Origin: Diplodia intermedia
Lineage: Eukaryota > Ascomycota > Dothideomycetes > Botryosphaeriales > Botryosphaeriaceae
Direction of reading: 5' to 3'
Length of the DNA stretch: 64,000 nt
Assembly: GCA_021495925.1 (NCBI GenBank)
Contig: JAKEKT010000105.1
Span: 1 to 64,000 of the forward strand
Part shown: one piece after another, positions 1-11,875 of the stretch
Numbering within the stretch: position 1 is the first letter of the stretch
How the letters are laid out: each line of letters begins with the position of its first letter
Program-made: the position numbers and the translations under genes
The notes under the pieces: model-generated
Seen by the model: only the letters and a program-made list of their open reading frames with translations
What the model was told of the DNA's origin: nothing
Database searches by the model: none

Positions 1-723
1 GATCTGCACGCTTCCGCATCTGCCTCGAACCAAGCATTTTGCATCAAGTTGTCTCCGTCAAGCTAGGCATCCATCCTCCTCTCTCCTTCTTTATGGTTCC
101 CTTTCTTTTTCTTTCCACTTGGGTTTCAAGCTTCCTTAGTACAGACGGGTGGAAGCGGGAGGGTGGAATACCCGTCATCGGCACCTGCGCGGGTTTTCGC
201 TGAAGGTGATTATTACCTTCTTCACTTTGCCAAAGCATTGGTGTGCTTCCCCTTTTCCTTTTAGCCTCATCCCTACGGACTAAGTGGAAGAAGTGGTCTT
301 TTTGGAAGGTGGTATCAACTCGTATTGTATGCTGATCAACGCACTGGTGTTCAGATATGACGTTTGCTCAACTTCACACCCTGACTGGGCCGGTGCTGAT
401 AATACTTACGCCCAGCGAAAGCTGCGGGCGTCTTTACATGTCCGCGATCGAAGAGGCGGAGAATAAGCATAATAGCACAAGTGCTGTTTGCTGGGCAACT
501 CTGCACGGCGACCAGCGCTGCTGTCGGCAACACGGGCTGTGCTGTGAGTCAACAGTCGTTGGCGTTTTCGTCCCCCACGCCAAGACCCGGTACCCGTATG
601 CTGTCAAGATTTTGCAAAAAATTTGGTCATCAACTAAGTCGCGTCCGGGGTTACACTGTTTTTCGCGCCGACAAATGAAATGCATCGCCATGATGAGTGA
701 TAAGAAATCGAACGGTCAATCGA
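1..723. other. No recognisable gene at left edge
   Basis: I see no supported gene here. Several short open frames overlap on both strands between 280 and 750, but none has family motifs or introns that extend it. The segment lies downstream of the minus-strand membrane protein gene, so part of it is probably its 3' UTR. Confidence 0.5.
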
Positions 724-2163
724 TCAATCAGGCCCACGAACACATGTAGTCGTTACCCGGGCTACACCTGCGTTGGGAAGACCGATGTCGTCACTCTTGC
801 TCCCGTTGCTCGTGTCGCTTTTGGCATCGTTGATGGACTCGGCTCCAGTTTCGGTGACTGTTGCGTTGGGGTTCTTGTCGTCCACGGCGGCGCTGGTTTG
901 CACGCTGAGCTGAACTTTCTGCCAGATTTCCAGCGGCACAATCTGCTCCTGGCTGTCGTTCCTCTCCAGGTCATCCGGGCGATGTGTTTTGCGGGATATG
1001 GTGGCGTTCTTGGTGCTGTGGGAGTGGTTGAACTGGTGGTAGGTAGTGCGGGACCGTCCGCGGGACGAGCCGGCGAAGGAGCCCATGTTGAAGGTGCGTT
1101 GGAGGAGTGTCCAGGTGAAGGGGATGTTGGCCGTCAAAATTGCAGTCGAGGATTCACGGACATACCAAAACACCCACGCAGAGCCGAACGGCTCAGTGAA
1201 GCTGTAAAACTTGTTCAAGATAGCCGACAGGATCTATCGACGGTCAGCCACGTGCTCGGCAATGCCGAAGAGAGGTTTGCGGGGCTTACGCTGAAGGTAC
1301 CAAGGCCAAAGACGCCGCAAAGGATGATTTTCCTCTTGAGCGGGAGCCGGGCTGCGAGGAAGATAGGCATTGGAATCGCCATGATGAAGATGTCCGACGA
1401 GATGTTGAGGATGGCGTTGGTTATCAGATGGTTGGTCGCTGCGGAACACTGGGCTACAGCCACTCAGCACGACGGCGGCAAGATGGGGGCCGGAGGACTC
1501 ACTGTTGGATGTCGGAACAGCCCAGTACTGGTTGAACGGGCGGCACCAAACTCCAAGATAAAGGATTTCCATGACTATGAAGCCGATGACCACATATGCA
1601 GCAACGAGCTTGACGGCCAGACTTTGCTTGGTACTCGTCCTGCATCTCTAGCTCAGCGAGCTGCAACTCATGGGGCGCGGCTAGGCGAGACTTACGTCAA
1701 ACGACCATACATGATCAGCAAGCAGCCTTTGATCAGCCAGATGGTGATGAGCTGCATCTGCTCGGACACGAGGACCAACTTGCTGCCAAACGATCGCTGC
1801 TTCACGACATCCGGAGTGAACTGTATGGGTCCGTCGGCGGGGTTGATGAGGTTGCTGCTGCTTCTTGCGGCTATGTTAACGCAGACAATCAGGGCCGTGT
1901 AGGTGCTCTAGGCGGAAGGGTCAGTGGCTGCCAAAGATGGGTGGGGGAGAGATGGGTGCGGGCGGACCATAGCAATCAGTATCAAGCCATCGTCTGCTTG
2001 AAGCTGTCGGGGAGAGCCCAGGAGGAGGATGCGCGACAGACTGCGCTCTGTTTAGCTCACTTCGCCAGGGGCGGGGCGGGGAGTGATGTACATACAGTCG
2101 GCAGCCCACGATAAAGAGGCACAACGCGAACCAGATCCACGACTCAGCCGAAAGGGCGGACAT
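724..2163 (-). CDS. PTH11/SAT4-family integral membrane protein (fungal rhodopsin-like fold)
   Basis: Predicted seven-helix plasma-membrane protein of the fungal SAT4/PTH11-like group; ligand and pathway are unknown. Exons on the minus strand: 2163-2092, 2003-1968, 1907-1696, 1639-1503, 1453-1290 and 1233-724, with phases that agree throughout and give about 376 residues. Family signs are the N-terminal ESWIWFALCLFIVGCR helix, an LQADDGLILIAM segment (the conserved DD after helix 1), the motif VMEILYLGVWCRPFNQYW, and the following QCSAATNHLITNAILNISSD(I) and FLAARLPLKRKIIL segments. The tail after about residue 260 is hydrophilic and probably cytoplasmic. The first intron is uncertain: the GTACAT donor used here leaves only a short loop before DD. 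A GTGAGC donor at 2060 would need a different acceptor. The family call is secure; the first 40 residues are not. Confidence 0.8.
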
Positions 2164-3306
2164 GATGGCGGCCTAAAAACCCGATGAAAGAGCAAAAGAG
2201 AGGAGTGAGTTGGGCGACGGCGAGCATGAGAAGCAGGCATGGTTCAGGCGGCCGGGGATGATATGGAGGAAGCCAGCAAGGAACACGCCACCGCGTCGAA
2301 TGCGAGGCTATAATGAGAGGCTCGACCCACGCCTGCATTTCCCGCGAGCGGGAGCAGCTAGCGCAGCATGGACTTTTGGATGGCCAGGGCCGCGGGAGAG
2401 TCTGGAGTCTCCCCGTCAGCAGGGACGACGACAGAGGAATGGGGCCGATAGGCTGCGCAGTCGTAGCAAAGGCCCGTAGGAACGCCGGAGCCCGCTATGT
2501 GATACTTAGCGCGTGTGCGCGCCGTTCGAGATCCTCCCGCCAGGAACGGAGCCGGATAGCCGCGGCTCGTGGTGCGCGGCAGTTGCAGCGCGGATGCGCC
2601 GCGGCCGTCGCAGTCGCAGTCGCAGCAGGGCATCGCGGCGCGAGGGCGCATGGCAGGCGCTGCAGCGTCGTGCGGTGGGTCGCTGGGGGCACAGACGGGG
2701 AGAGGCAGAGGCACTGGGGAAGACCCCTTCCCCCGGCGCACCATGTGGGCCACGTGCGGGCTGCGCAGGTCGCTTCGCCCGGCACCTTCCAGCGCCGCGA
2801 GCGCCTGCCGGACATTACACCACCCACCCGCAGCGGCAAGGCTGGGGAGGAGCTGGCTGGAGAGGAGCTGGCGGCGGCGCACGCACAACCCGCCGACAGC
2901 GGTGCTCCCGACCGCAGGTCCGGGGGGAGGGCACGTCAACAAGATCCGCGACAGCGCACGGGAGATGGGCGCAGGGAGCCGGCTGGACGAGCAGAGAGCG
3001 ATGCCGATCGCGCTGCAGGAGCCGCGTCAGGGCGGCTGCTGGGGGATGAGTCGCGGGCTGCGCGAGGAGCGAGCCACAGGAGCGCCAGCCCGGCATTCAC
3101 CGCCCCCCGCCTTGGCAGCCCGGCCCTGCGCTCGCTGCTTTCGTTGCTTATCCGAACGTCGTCTGCACGCTGCCGCGCCGCCCAAGGCCCGCAGGCGCAC
3201 ACTAGTCGTCCGCCTCCGTCACCTTGCCCTCGCCGACCGACTGCCGACTTGCTCCTCCATCATCAACCCCGAACCCGCCCCTATCGCGTGCGCGTCCACA
3301 GCAATC
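2164..3306. other. GC-rich intergenic leader between membrane protein gene and SHR3
   Basis: About 1.1 kb of GC-rich sequence with long but compositionally driven open frames on both strands. It must hold the promoter of the leftward membrane protein gene and the promoter and 5' UTR of SHR3. A short GCAGTC-type repeat lies near 2607-2627. No gene is supported. Confidence 0.55.
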
Positions 3307-3992
3307 ATGGTCGCTCGAGCTAACTCCTTCGCGACCTTCCTCATCGTCGGCCGTGAGTTCTCCCGCACGCCGCGGCCTTCGCCCCGTCTTGCTAACCTGC
3401 CTCTTGGCCAGCCACCTGCTTCTTCCTCGGCATCATCTTCTCATCCTTTCCCTACGACTACAATGTCCTCTGGCACGCCCCCCAGCCGCCAGACACCCGC
3501 GACCTCTATTTCGACCTGCTTGAGAGCCACCTGAAATTTCTGCACGCCTCGCCGCCGCTCATCAGCCGCATCCTCCACATCGTCATTGGCACTGGCCTGC
3601 TTGGCTTCGTCATGAAGTTGTATAAGCCTTCCGAAGCAAACATGCTTTTCGATGGCGCTAGTCTGGTTCTTTACATGTGCGGCGTCATCGTCTATCTTAC
3701 AAACATCGTGAAGGGCCTGCGCATCGTCACCTCGGGCAACTATGGCCAGGGCGAGATTGTCGACTCTGCTCCCAATGCTGATGCCGCCCTCGATGTCGAG
3801 TACATTGGCCGTGAGGACAGTCTTCGCGTGCTTGCGGCAAGCAATACCATACTCGCCCTCGTCCTCGTTGGTGTTCTGGTTCTGCAGGCCGGCCAGTGGT
3901 ACGCCCAGAGGAAGGAGGATGCTGAGATTGCCGAGATGGATAGGGTTGCTGGGGAGAAACGCAAGGGCAAGGAGGGCAAGAAGAAGCAGTAG
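3307..3992 (+). CDS. SHR3: Shr3-family ER chaperone for amino acid permeases
   Basis: Shr3 is an ER membrane chaperone that keeps amino acid permeases from aggregating and helps package them into COPII vesicles. Exons 3307-3352 and 3412-3992 give 208 residues, close to the 210 of the yeast protein. The intron (GTGAGT...CAG, 59 bp) splits a Pro codon. Hydrophobic segments fall at about residues 8-28, 62-82, 95-115 and 150-170. The lumenal signature around PTCFFLGIIFSSFPYDYN near the first helix is typical of the family. The C-terminal tail after residue 175 is strongly charged (Lys/Glu-rich, ending in KKKQ), as expected for a cytosolic tail that contacts coat proteins. The start is the first ATG of the only frame that splices cleanly. 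Confidence 0.93.
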
Positions 3993-5203
3993 ATAAGCTA
4001 AGGTGGCCCGCAATCGTGCGCGTTGCTTAGAATATTTCCGGGCTTCCTCTCTCATTGCAACGTACCTCTATGTCTTCTGATGTGATGCCGTTTTCCCTTG
4101 GCTGATTGCGTACTTGTTGGCTCACTAGGACGAAACCTTTCAACGTGGCGCGCTCTTTAACTCTGGGAGTAGGTCTACATGGCTTTCCCTGCCGGTTTCC
4201 AACTTCTTCAAAAGCCCCCATCCCTCATTCCCACTTACCGTATCAACCTGGGCTGTGATGTCCGCACGACGTGTCTGTGCAAGACATTGTGAGGCCGGCG
4301 AAGTTCCCGATGCGACTAGTCCATCGTCCTATGGCGTTCTCTTGATAAAGTGAGGGTACGCTTAATCTCTTGCTTCGCTTACCCCTAGATACCTGAACCG
4401 TCTAGTCTTCACGAAGAAGAAAGACTTTTTGGGTGCGTGAGGCGTGTGGCCCATGAGTGATTACTACGCCATTACAGGCGCCAGATTCCCCAGCTTTCGG
4501 TCACAGCGTTGAACAGTCGGATTGCCGAAAGCGATTGCATCTTTCCGATCTGACGAGAATACATCTACGTTTACCAATTACGCGCGAGGCAAGGCGTCTT
4601 TTGGCAGCATCACGGCGTTTTCAATTTGTGTGAAGGGGTATCGCATCTCATAGCGAGCAGCTTCCGCTGCTGTCGGCGATGGATGGGCGGAAACTGCTAC
4701 GAGACATATGGAAGGTGCGGCCGGGGGCGCGCCTTCCTGATGTGGTAGTCAGGCAGCTCTGGCCCTGTATGTATGCACCGCGTCCTGCGTTCTTCTCTCC
4801 ATTTCTCTTTTCACCATCCACCCGCGACGCGACGCGACCCAACGCAACGCAACGTAGGGCTTTCCAACAGACACTGGCGCCTAACGGTAAGCACGCCCTC
4901 TTCTTGCCCGTCGTAGAGCGTTTGCACAAGCCCCCGCAGAGGCAATATGCCACGCTCGAAGATTCCACATGGCAACCGTCCGCGGGTGCCTGCAGGATCT
5001 GAAGTGGCTTCCTCTGCGCAGCCTTCCAAATCTGGTACGGAAAGCGAGGCGCTTCTCCGTCAAATCTCCATCCACGCTGACATTGTTCTCTTTACTTAGC
5101 TCCACACCATTCGCGCCCTCTCCCGACCCGCGCCAATCTGGGCGGCTCCGATGCTGCTCAAACCCAACGCCAACACCTAGCGCCAGTGACACGAAAGAAC
5201 AAA
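3993..5203. other. Intergenic region, SHR3 3' UTR to RRM-CCCH leader
   Basis: About 1.2 kb without a supported gene. The left part is likely the SHR3 3' UTR. Pyrimidine-rich stretches near 4790-4815 and 5080-5100 suit a fungal promoter or 5' UTR of the gene starting at 5204. A 107-codon frame at 4679 has no recognisable motif. Confidence 0.5.
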
Positions 5204-7061
5204 ATGGATCAGGCGGAGGAACTTAGGCGGCTCCGAGCCGAGCTTAGTGCTCTTAAGCTGAGCATTGGACAGAAAACCCCGAGCTCCACAAACTCCACTG
5301 GTAATGATCTCACCCTGCACTTAACTCCTCAAATGCGCTGATACATCACTCTTCAGAAGCTGTCGCTGTTCCGAAGACCATTACTACCTCAACTCGTTCT
5401 GTCTCAAAGGGTGGCCCTGCTTCGCAGCATGTACCTCCTTCCCTAGAACCTGCTTCCGGTGGCCTTCGCGGATCCAGATACGCTGCGTCTGGTATGACGG
5501 CTGCGTCTGCTACAGCCGCTGCTTCCGGAACGATGGCCGAGTCCGCTCCATACTCCACGATGACTGGTGATGACTTTGCTGGCAATGGAAAGGACACTTC
5601 AGCAAGGAAGCTCTTCTCGACTGCTACCACCTCTGCGAGCCCCACGCATCGTGCCCCTGCCGGCGGCAGCAACAACAATGGAGCCGGGACCAATGGCGGC
5701 CCATTCGCGCCTCGCACCAATACCCAGCAAGCGAGCAAGTCTCTTTTAGGCCAGGACTACAAGCCTCCCACCAAGGAAAAGTTTGCCAAACGCGGCGCCG
5801 TGAAGATTGTACCTGCTGAGGACAAGGCGCACAAGGTTAAGCTTGGTGAGGAAGCTGCCAGACAGGCTGAGAGCCACGATCGCAAACACAAGGAAGCAAA
5901 GGAGACCAAGCAAGAGGCTTTTCCTAGCGTTGAAGATGCTAAGGAGCCTGAAGGAGAGACTCGCCGTTGTCGCGATGCCGAAATCAAGATGGCTGACAAA
6001 GACGCCCTTCAGAGCGAAAAGGGTATCCAGAAGCTTGCTTCCCAGAGCGGTCAAGCCTATGGTACCTCTGGAAACGTGGTGGTCACTGCTAACCCTGGCA
6101 ACGGTGGCAGTCAGTCTAGCAAGAAGCATGCTGCTGAAACGCTCTCTTTGGAGAACAACGCCTCGAGTGCTGAGCGTAGTGACTTCCTCACCAATTCGGG
6201 CCGCCGCATCTGCATTAGCAACCTTCCTGCTGGCGCCAGTGACAAGGATATCCATCAGCTCATCGAACAGAAGACCAACACCGGGCAGTCCATGTAAGCT
6301 TCCCACATGGCCTACGAGAGTACGTCAGCTAACAAGTCTGTTCCCACAGTGAGACCATTACGGTCTTCCGTCGCCCCAATGGTCAGCCTGGCTATGCTCT
6401 GGTGGACGTATCCACACCCAAGGATGCCTCGCACATCGTGAAGTGGATGACGGATGAGCGCCTTTTCGGTTGGCCAATCGATATGCGTATGGCGCACAAT
6501 CTGAGCCAGGGTAAGCTCTCCCAGCGTATCATTTAGCTCGTGTCATCCACCACGCACGCGGATGTAGCATTTCTCCTATGAGGCCATGATCAATAAGAAG
6601 ATTTCTTTTCTCAAAGCCCGCCATTCATTAATATGTGTTTTAGACGTTGTCGATAAGCTACTTGAGACTGGCTCAGCCACGTTGGTGCTAGCCCACGAGA
6701 AGCATAGCATGAAAGAGTAAGTCAAGCCCGAGATATGTCAGCCTCATGGCCAACTAACGTGTACACCTGGAGGATTGGCAAGACGGCTACCTGCCGTTAC
6801 TGGAATCTGGGCCACTGCCGCAACGGCGTCAACTGCAAGTACCTTCATGGCATTGATGTCGAGGGTTCTTCCCCGGACACTATGCAGCCTCGCGGCCATA
6901 CCAATGGTCGTCGCAACGGTGCCCAGCACGGCAGACGGAACTACAACTTTGACAACATCCCTCTTCCGGCTGAGGATGGAGAAGAAGAGGCCAGCGGGTC
7001 GATCTTAGGCGCCAGCGTCTACCGCTCCACCGCGCTGAGGGTCATCACGGACGACTTCTGA
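5204..7061 (+). CDS. RNA-binding protein with degenerate RRM and one CCCH zinc finger
   Basis: Predicted RNA-binding protein of 518 residues; the specific role is not known to me. Five exons: 5204-5300, 5357-6293, 6350-6510, 6644-6716 and 6773-7061. The N-terminus has a short leucine heptad (residues 1-20, LRRLRAELSALKLSI), then a long polar, Ala/Ser/Lys/Glu-rich disordered stretch. An RRM starts near residue 325 with an RNP2-like ICISNLP strand. The RNP1 position reads GYALVDV, which is weak, and the domain is split by introns 2 and 3. After it comes a CCCH finger of CX7CX5CX3H form (TCRYWNLGHC...CKYLHG). Intron 4 uses a GGAG acceptor with a CTAAC branch site 15 nt upstream. Introns inside the RRM and the single C-terminal finger suggest a fungal-specific architecture. 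Confidence 0.8.
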
Positions 7062-7873
7062 TGGGCCGCAGGGCACCCCACTTGCACCATGGCAGGCATT
7101 CAAGCTGAAGATTTTCTTGGTCAGTAAGGGATCTAAATATGGGTGATCAGGGAGCAAGGTGTACTTCACATGATTTCAACGACAAGGATGGATTGGCGGA
7201 GCCATGGCCTTCGGTTCGCCGGGTGCATCACGCCACAGCGATTAAGAGAAAACAAGGCAATAAATGAAAAGACAATGCTGTATCCTTGTGTAGGAGCCAC
7301 ACAGGCTCCACGACGTGTTGCAACTCCGTATGCCTCCCCTCAGCGACCGAGGTATGCGATACAGCGATGTCAGCTTGATTGAAGTACTGCGGAGCAGTTG
7401 TATTCTCGTTGGAGAGAAAGTGTGGAAAGGTGGAGGTGCATAGTTTCCTGATCCGGGGGCTAACGAGTGCCAAGTGCCCCCACCTTTGCCGGGGCCGGGG
7501 CTGGCCGCCACTCCTGCCGCCCTGGCCCTGAGCTGCACCAACAGCCCTCTGTCGCCCTGCGCACATTTGCCTGCCGACCGCCTGTTCTCTGGCGTGCTTA
7601 CGGACACAGACGCTGCGCTCCGCTCCTTCCGAGTCGCTCGCTACTTCATCGGCACAAAAGACTGTCGGGACCTTGTTGCTGATTGCGGAGGCGACCCTTC
7701 GGCGCCCGCCGCCTCCCTGCTAGGACCTGTATCTCGCTGCCGACGGCATCCCCACTGTCGGCCCTGCCCACAGATGGACATATTTTCGCCGCGCCTGCCT
7801 CCACTAACTGACTGCGGCTGAGAAGCGGAGTGCAGTAATCATCTTTTGGCACTTGAGACCCCAGCCCAGCGCC
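7062..7873. other. Intergenic region before hxB
   Basis: No supported gene. The first 300 bases are probably the 3' UTR of the RRM-CCCH gene. From about 7450 the sequence becomes GC-rich and likely serves as promoter and leader of the molybdenum cofactor sulfurase gene. Confidence 0.5.
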
Positions 7874-10374
7874 ATGGCAGACGCCTACAACCACGAAGTG
7901 GACGACATTCGTGCAAGGGAGTATCCCATGCTCAGAGGTACCCACCACACCATATATCTGCGTCTTCCCCACGGTTGGCCTCTTGCTTACGCCTGTGTGC
8001 CACAGATTCTGTCTACCTTGACCATGCCGGCACGACGCTTTATCCGAAATCCCTAATCGACCGCTTCTCCGCCGATATGGTTGGCCACTTGTACGGAAAT
8101 CCGCACTCGGCCTCCAGCGCGTCTCAGCTGTCGGCGCGGCGCATCGAGGATGCCCGCCTGCGCTTGCTGCAGATGTTCCACGCCGATCCGGAAGACTTCG
8201 ACGTCGTATTCGTGGCGAACGCGACGGCAGGCATCAAACTGGTGCTGGAGGCGTTTCGTGATCAGCCTGGGGGGTTTTCGTACGTCTACCACCGCGAATG
8301 CCATACCAGTCTGGTTGGGGTGCGGGAGCTGGCCAGCCAACACAGATGTTTCTCCGATGCTGAGGTGGACCAATGGCTAGAACACAAGGCCCAGCGGCAT
8401 AACCCCCCCGGCGCACCAGTGGAGCTCTTCGCTTATCCCGCACAGTCGAACATGAACGGACGCCGCTTGCCGCTGGATTGGTGTGGTCGAGCGCGCGCCC
8501 CTCAAAATAGGGTTGGGCAGGCCACATTCAGCCTCCTGGACGCGGCGGCATTCGTCTCAACTTCGCCGCTGGACTTCCGCAAGCCTAGAATGGCTCCGGA
8601 TTTCACGGTCCTCAGCCTGTACAAGATATTTGGTTTCCCGGATCTTGGGGCGATGATCGTCCGTAAGGCCGCCATTGGTATATTTGAAAAGAGACGTTAT
8701 TTCGGCGGTGGGACAGTGGATATGGTTGTTAGTGGGAAGGAACAGTGGCACGCGAAAAAGGAAGAGGCATTGCATGACCACCTTGAAGACGGGACTCTGC
8801 CCATCCACAGCATCATGGCGCTTCATTCTGCCCTGGACGTGCACGAAAAGCTGTTTGGAAGCCTGGAGCGTGTCTCGCGCCATGCTATGTTCCTTGCGAA
8901 AAGGCTTTTCGATGGGCTGTCCTCACTTCGTCACGGAAACGGTTTACCAGTGTGTCAGGTATACACCGACGCGTCGACTACATACAGCGACTGCAAAAAG
9001 CAAGGCCCAATCGTTGCTTTTAACATTCGCAACAGCCAAGGAGCATGGGCCAGTAACTTCGAAGTCGAGCGGCTAGCATCCATTAAGGACATCCAGTTGA
9101 GGACAGGAGGCCTTTGTAACCCAGGTGGCATAGCTGCAGCATTGGACTTGTCGCCGTGGGAGATGAAAGAGAACTTCTCGGCCGGACAGCGCTGCGACAA
9201 CGAAAACGACATTATGGGCGGCAAGCCGACAGGCATGATACGCGTCAGCATAGGAGCGCCAAGCACAAAGTCGGACGTCGATCGCTTTCTGGAGTTTGTG
9301 CGGGAGTTCTTTGCGGAAACATCAAACGTCGGGCCGCCATTGGCTCTCTCTGATCCCGGGGCAGGGGAACAAGACAGCCAATTCTACGTGGAGAGCCTAA
9401 CCGTCTATCCGATCAAGAGCTGTGCCGGATGGAAAATACCGGCAGGCAGAGCTTGGGAGGTGCGCAAGGAAGGGCTTGCTTGGGATCGTGAATGGTGTCT
9501 GGTCCACCGAGGCAGCGGAGCGGCGTTGAGCCAGAAGAGGTATCCACGAATGGCGCTGATTCGACCGAGTATCGATCTGGGGCAGGGATGCCTCCGTGTG
9601 CGACTGAGCGGCAGTGCGTCATCAAACACGGCTTCAGAGATCTGCATCCCTCTCTCCGCAGATCCTTCGTATTTTGCCGGGTCCAACGGGCACAAGTCGG
9701 CGATCTCAACACGTGTGTGCGGAGACATCGTAGCCGCGCAGCGATACTCATCGGACGGGGTCTCTGACTTCTTTAGCCAGGCGTTGGGGGTTGACTGCAC
9801 CCTGGCGCGATTCCCAGCCGCCGGTGGTACAGGCGCTTCGATGAGGCATGCGAAGGCGGACCTCCAGCAGGCTCGCGGGTCGGCGCAACCGCAGATGCCG
9901 GGCGCGTTTCCAGACACGAATGGCGACATGGCCCGGCCAATCCTGCTGTCGAACGAGAGCCCCATCCTAGTGATCTCGCGTTCCAGCGTCAACCGGCTCA
10001 ATGAACAGATCAAGGCTGGCGGCGGCAAGGCAGCCGAGGCCGAGGTGTTCCGGGCCAACGTGGTGATAGCAGAGAGGCTCCACAGCCGGCCAGGCGGCGA
10101 GCAGCCCTACGCGGAGGACTCATGGCGGGGGGTGACAGTGGGACAGCAGCGGTTCCAGCTGCTTGGAGCATGCCGGCGGTGCCAGATGGTATGCATCGAC
10201 CAGCAGTCGGGGATGAAGAATGAGGAGCCGTTCGTGACGCTGGCGAAGACGCGGCGCAGTGAGGGAAAGGTGTACTTTGGCCAGCACGCGTGCCATGCGC
10301 CGTGGGAGGCAGGGAGGTCGGCGTTGGCGCAGCATCCCACCATCTCCGTCGGCGACGCGGTGGTGCCGGAGTGA
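7874..10374 (+). CDS. hxB: Molybdenum cofactor sulfurase
   Basis: PLP-dependent enzyme that moves sulfur from L-cysteine onto the molybdenum cofactor, activating xanthine dehydrogenase and aldehyde oxidase-type enzymes in the cytosol. Exons 7874-7937 and 8006-10374 give 810 residues, near the roughly 840 of the Aspergillus protein. The NifS-like aminotransferase domain (about residues 25-480) shows VYLDHAGTTLYP, YGNPHS, the NATAGIKLV segment and SLYKIFGFPDLG, whose Lys should bind PLP. It also has the sulfur-carrying Cys in RTGGLCNPGG. The C-terminal MOSC part begins with a VESLTVYPIKSCAGW beta-barrel segment and ends with FQLLGACRRCQMVCID, matching the conserved MOSC cysteine region. The single 68-bp intron near the start completes the DSVYLDHAG motif. 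No break or missing catalytic residue is visible. Confidence 0.96.
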
Positions 10375-11068
10375 GATACGAATTGATAGCGATTGGACGG
10401 CAGGACGACGGCTTGCCGGCAGCTGTGGCACCAGCCGCCGCAGCACGGCAAGCCGAAGGACGAGCAGACTGGGCGTGTCGCTACGCCGCAGCCACGTGAG
10501 CTTCATTCGCTGGTGCAGGCCGGGCGGTTGGCGCCCGCCTGGACCCGCTCCGCCGCCAGCCAGTAGCCTTCGCCGCCCCCCAACATGCGGTCGCTGGAGT
10601 CGCGCGCTTCAGAGGCTGGCGGCAGCGGCAGCAGCAGCAGCAGCAGCAGCAGCGGAGGACTTAAAATCGGCCGCGGCGCCCGCATTGCAATCGGCACTCA
10701 CCCGCGCGTTCGCTGTCGCTGCCGCAGTTGTTTGTTTGTTCGCTCGCTCGCCGCTCGCCGCTCGCCGCTCTCGCCGCCTCCGCCCCGCCAGGCACGCCCG
10801 CTGGCTGCAAGGACGCCCGCAAGTCACAGCTGCGCGGCGCCCATAAGCGCCGCACCTCACCGGTCACGCTCGCACTGGCCGGCCGTTCGCCTCGTAGCTG
10901 GCCGCGGCCCCGCTGCTAGCCTACAAGGGCCTGTCCGGCTTGCATCACACCCCTCGCTGTTTTAACCCTCACCTACGCGCCCAACACCCGCCCGGCGGCA
11001 CGCCTGACCTCCAGCTGCCCCCAAATATCACCACCCGCCCAGCCCACTGCCCCTCGCTCCCCAGCCGC
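10375..11068. other. GC-rich spacer and 5' leader with CAG repeat
   Basis: Spacer between hxB and the Ser/Pro-rich gene. It is very GC-rich and carries an uninterrupted CAG/AGC microsatellite near 10621-10653 and a CGCTCGCCG-type repeat near 10740-10775. A frame upstream of 11069 stays open, but I place the start at 11069. Confidence 0.5.
10621..10653. repeat. CAG/AGC trinucleotide microsatellite
   Basis: Eight or more perfect AGC units in a row following an imperfect GGCAGC pair. It lies in the untranslated spacer, so it should be freely variable in length between strains. Confidence 0.9.
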
Positions 11069-11875
11069 ATGAGCGCGCCCGTCGACAAGCCGTCCACTGC
11101 CGCACCCACGTCGCCCGCCATGGCTGCCACCTCTGCGAAGCCAACCTTGCCGGCCCTCAAAACGCCCGTGTCGGCCACCTACCCGTCCGAGCTGCGCAGC
11201 CCGCAGGTTGCCACGCCGTCCTTCGTCAAGCGCGAGGAGGGCGAGAAGACGCCCATCACGCCGCCGGCCGCGTATGTCGACTTTCTGAAGGCGCTGTCTC
11301 CCGCCCTTATGAGCCCCATGCCCACCGGCACCAGCACCAAGTTTACCTTCGAGGAACGACCACCTACGTCACGGACATCATCAGCCTCGTCCGCAACCAC
11401 TTTTACCTCGACCTCATCTGCTGCCGACAAGCCTGCCTCGCCTGCGTCCTCCAGCGGCTCGCCACCACCCGCCGCCACTGACTCCGCTCCCGCTGCTGAG
11501 GAGATTGAAGCGGGCGGTGCTGCTGCATCGAGCGCTGCTGCGAAGACGCCGGCAACCGAGATGCGCGTCACCATTCCTCCACCGTCACCTTTCGTTCGAC
11601 CAATGTCTGCGCGGACCCCACGCCTCCTCATCCCGCAGAGCCCCTTCTCTCCGGCGCTGCGCACCCCGCTGAGCGCGCGCTCGCTGCACTCGCCCTACAG
11701 TGCAACCATGAGCCCCGGCGCATGGAGCCTGGACGGCAAGACCAAGGACACACGCGCCGTCAGCGTGCGCCAGGTCGTTACTCGCACGGTCACCTACTCG
11801 CGCACCCCGGTCGACGCCGCACATGTCGCCCCTCTGGATCCTGCGCCCAAGGGCAAGAGGAGACGAATCAAGTAG
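11069..11875 (+). CDS. Ser/Thr/Pro/Ala-rich protein with C-terminal basic nuclear signal
   Basis: Not recognised as a named family. A single exon encodes 268 residues from the ATG of MSAPVDKP; an upstream in-frame ATG at 10940 would add 43 residues that look like translated leader. The protein is low-complexity and almost surely disordered, with many SP and TP pairs (possible proline-directed kinase sites). Islands that look conserved are a KREEGEKTPITPPAAYVDFLKAL stretch near residues 52-75, a PPPSPFVRPMSARTPRLLIPQSPFSPAL-like run near 170-200, and SVRQVVTRTVTYSRTP near 232-247. The last residues, KGKRRRIK, form a plausible nuclear localisation signal. Third-position GC bias and a clean stop support a real gene. 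I infer a nuclear regulatory protein, but no function is shown. Confidence 0.7.
   Translation: MSAPVDKPSTAAPTSPAMAATSAKPTLPALKTPVSATYPSELRSPQVATPSFVKREEGEKTPITPPAAYVDFLKALSPALMSPMPTGTSTKFTFEERPPTSRTSSASSATTFTSTSSAADKPASPASSSGSPPPAATDSAPAAEEIEAGGAAASSAAAKTPATEMRVTIPPPSPFVRPMSARTPRLLIPQSPFSPALRTPLSARSLHSPYSATMSPGAWSLDGKTKDTRAVSVRQVVTRTVTYSRTPVDAAHVAPLDPAPKGKRRRIK

Noticed and set aside
697..1902. A 401-codon plus-strand frame
   Set aside because: It runs antisense through four exons of the PTH11/SAT4-like gene and ignores its introns. No family character.
2313..3323. Long overlapping plus-strand frames in the SHR3 leader
   Set aside because: Arg/Ala/Gly-rich translations in two frames at once, caused by very high GC content. 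No domain and no conserved start.
7467..7821. Plus-strand frames upstream of hxB
   Set aside because: Pro/Ala/Cys-rich, composition-driven translations in two frames, with no splice to the hxB start, which is complete by itself.
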